DNA of 64,000 nt from Rhodococcus tukisamuensis NBRC 100609 (lineage in GTDB: Bacteria; Actinomycetota; Actinomycetes; Mycobacteriales; Mycobacteriaceae), in contig NZ_BCXG01000004.1 of assembly GCF_001894985.1 (NCBI RefSeq), positions 62,001 through 126,000 of the forward strand, read 5' to 3'. Of the stretch, positions 63,180-64,000 are shown in pieces. Positions within the stretch are counted from its first letter, which is position 1. Every line of letters starts with the position of its first letter. Under the pieces are notes generated by a model. That model did not search any database, had not been told where the DNA came from, and saw nothing but the letters and a program-made list of their open reading frames with translations. The position numbers and the translations under genes were made by a program.

Positions 63180-64000
63180 CTAGGGGGCGACCGACGACCA
63201 GTCGGCGAACCCGGTGGGATCGTGCCTGCCGAGGCTCGCGTGCTCGAACAGGCCGGCGCCGGGCTCACCGTTGCAGGTGGCGCTGGCGGAGAAGTCGCTG
63301 ACGCCGAAGGGAATACGGCCCGCGATCGCCGGGTCGGTGAGGTCGTAGACCGCGCGTTCGACCCACTTGCGTCCGCGCCACTGGCCGTGCGTCCACTCGG
63401 GATCGCCGCCGTAGCCCGCGCCGACGTGCAGCGCGATCCCGGTTCGCGGGGTCACCTCGATCGTTACCGGGCTGCCGTCGGCCGCGGTCAGGTGCAGGGT
63501 GGCCGCCCGGGCCCGCCGGGTGCCGGAGACGTAGTCGAACTCGACCCGCGGCCAGCCGAGCTGCTCGATCCGGCCGTCGTTCCAGACCCGGGTCGCGTCG
63601 TTGAGAGTGCGGAACCCGTCCGGGCTCTCCTGGATGATCACGATCACCGAGAACTCCTCGAACCGCAACGGCACGTACAGCCACCAGAAGCCCTCGGACG
63701 GGTTGTCGACGAGCCGGCCCGCCGGGTCGCCGTCGCCGACCGGGCGGATCCCCCACGACCGGTCGCGGGTGCCCATCCACCGGTCCGGATCGACGACGAC
63801 GTCCTCGCCGTCGACCGACAGCACGCCCGACCAGGTGCCGGTCTGGGCGAACCGGCTCGAATCCAGCTGCGGCCGCAACCCGTTCATGAGCAGGTGCGGC
63901 TGCTCCTGCACCGCGGGGCAGGAGCCCTCCCAGGTGAGGTCGAATCCGAGGCCGCCGGCGTCGTCGCCCTCGCACACCACCCGCAGCCGCCGTAGCGGCT
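63180..64000 (-). CDS. unidentified protein, possibly CrtC/AttH-like lipocalin fold, 5' end missing
   Basis: The frame remains open to the right edge, so the start lies outside the window; about 272 residues are present. No signal peptide or catalytic motif can be judged. The composition is beta-rich with many Trp and Gly: RFAQTGTWSGVLSVDGEDVVVD, RDRSWGIRPVG, FWWLYVPLRFEEFSVIVIIQESPDG. The RDRSWG/R...W pattern recalls the DUF7064/CrtC-like lipocalin group that acts on or binds hydrophobic compounds, but I am not sure. A long hairpin follows the stop. Confidence 0.6.
   Translation of the reverse strand, partial: PLRRLRVVCEGDDAGGLGFDLTWEGSCPAVQEQPHLLMNGLRPQLDSSRFAQTGTWSGVLSVDGEDVVVDPDRWMGTRDRSWGIRPVGDGDPAGRLVDNPSEGFWWLYVPLRFEEFSVIVIIQESPDGFRTLNDATRVWNDGRIEQLGWPRVEFDYVSGTRRARAATLHLTAADGSPVTIEVTPRTGIALHVGAGYGGDPEWTHGQWRGRKWVERAVYDLTDPAIAGRIPFGVSDFSASATCNGEPGAGLFEHASLGRHDPTGFADWSSVAP

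Overview
The window is high-GC actinobacterial DNA. The gene order aroA-rsgA-desaturase-reductase ... secA-hpf-comF-lpqB-mtrB-mtrA-tmk-ahcY ... rubredoxin/alkB ... manA-manB-whiB2-fbiA-fbiB ... manC-wbbL-rmlD-LCP ... fadE25 follows, with insertions, the Rv3227-Rv3274 block of Mycobacterium tuberculosis. MtrAB-LpqB, WhiB2, F420 genes, WbbL and an LCP ligase indicate a mycolic-acid-containing member of Mycobacteriales. The alkB-rubA1-rubA2-rubB-TetR order and the complete protocatechuate branch with a PcaL fusion point to Rhodococcus/Prescottella. This is inference from gene content and recalled synteny; no database search was run.

Layout. 1-9.5 kb: the end of aroA, rsgA, a tiny 37-residue ORF, two tandem paralogous acyl desaturases with their ferredoxin-type reductase, a DUF6912-like gene, a WS/DGAT-like protein and a HAD phosphatase. 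9.5-20.6 kb: the housekeeping and envelope-stress block (secA, hpf, comF-like, lpqB, mtrB, mtrA, tmk, ahcY), all on the minus strand. 20.7-28.2 kb: an iron-siderophore binding lipoprotein with an IdeR-like box, an MFS transporter, the alkane hydroxylase operon and an APC permease. 28.3-38 kb: a CDF transporter, mannose metabolism (manA, SIS-like protein, manB), DUF3499, a degenerate zincin, whiB2, and fbiA-fbiB-nudix. 38-49.2 kb: a catabolic block, pcaIJ diverging from pcaHGBLRF, then pobA-pobR and pcaK, closed by a strong terminator. 49.2-55.5 kb: SGNH hydrolase, mannose-1-phosphate guanylyltransferase, WbbL, RmlD, LCP protein, TIGR03089 protein and a second tiny ORF. 55.7-64 kb: an ABC exporter with a LuxR-type two-component system, fadE25, a TetR regulator and the 3' part of an unidentified gene.

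How the genes work together. 4-Hydroxybenzoate enters through PcaK, is hydroxylated by PobA to protocatechuate, and passes through PcaHG, PcaB, PcaL, PcaIJ and PcaF to succinyl-CoA and acetyl-CoA. Two IclR regulators and several palindromes at their promoters would control this. AlkB with two rubredoxins and a reductase oxidises alkanes, and the acyl desaturases and acyl-CoA dehydrogenase act on the fatty acyl pool. ManA, ManB, ManC, WbbL, RmlD and the LCP protein feed arabinogalactan and mannan assembly.

The least explained parts are regulatory or very small: a pair of 13-bp palindromes with identical 15-bp phasing before both a desaturase and its reductase; two tiny ORFs with good ribosome binding sites (an amphipathic 37-mer and a Gly/Asn-rich 59-mer); a nested inverted repeat before the LuxR-type kinase; and a WS/DGAT-like protein with a broken catalytic motif. 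I saw no tRNA, rRNA, insertion sequence, prophage or CRISPR array. The only gene-free stretch above 300 bases is about 34749-35067, which holds the whiB2 leader and promoter and the fbiA promoter.
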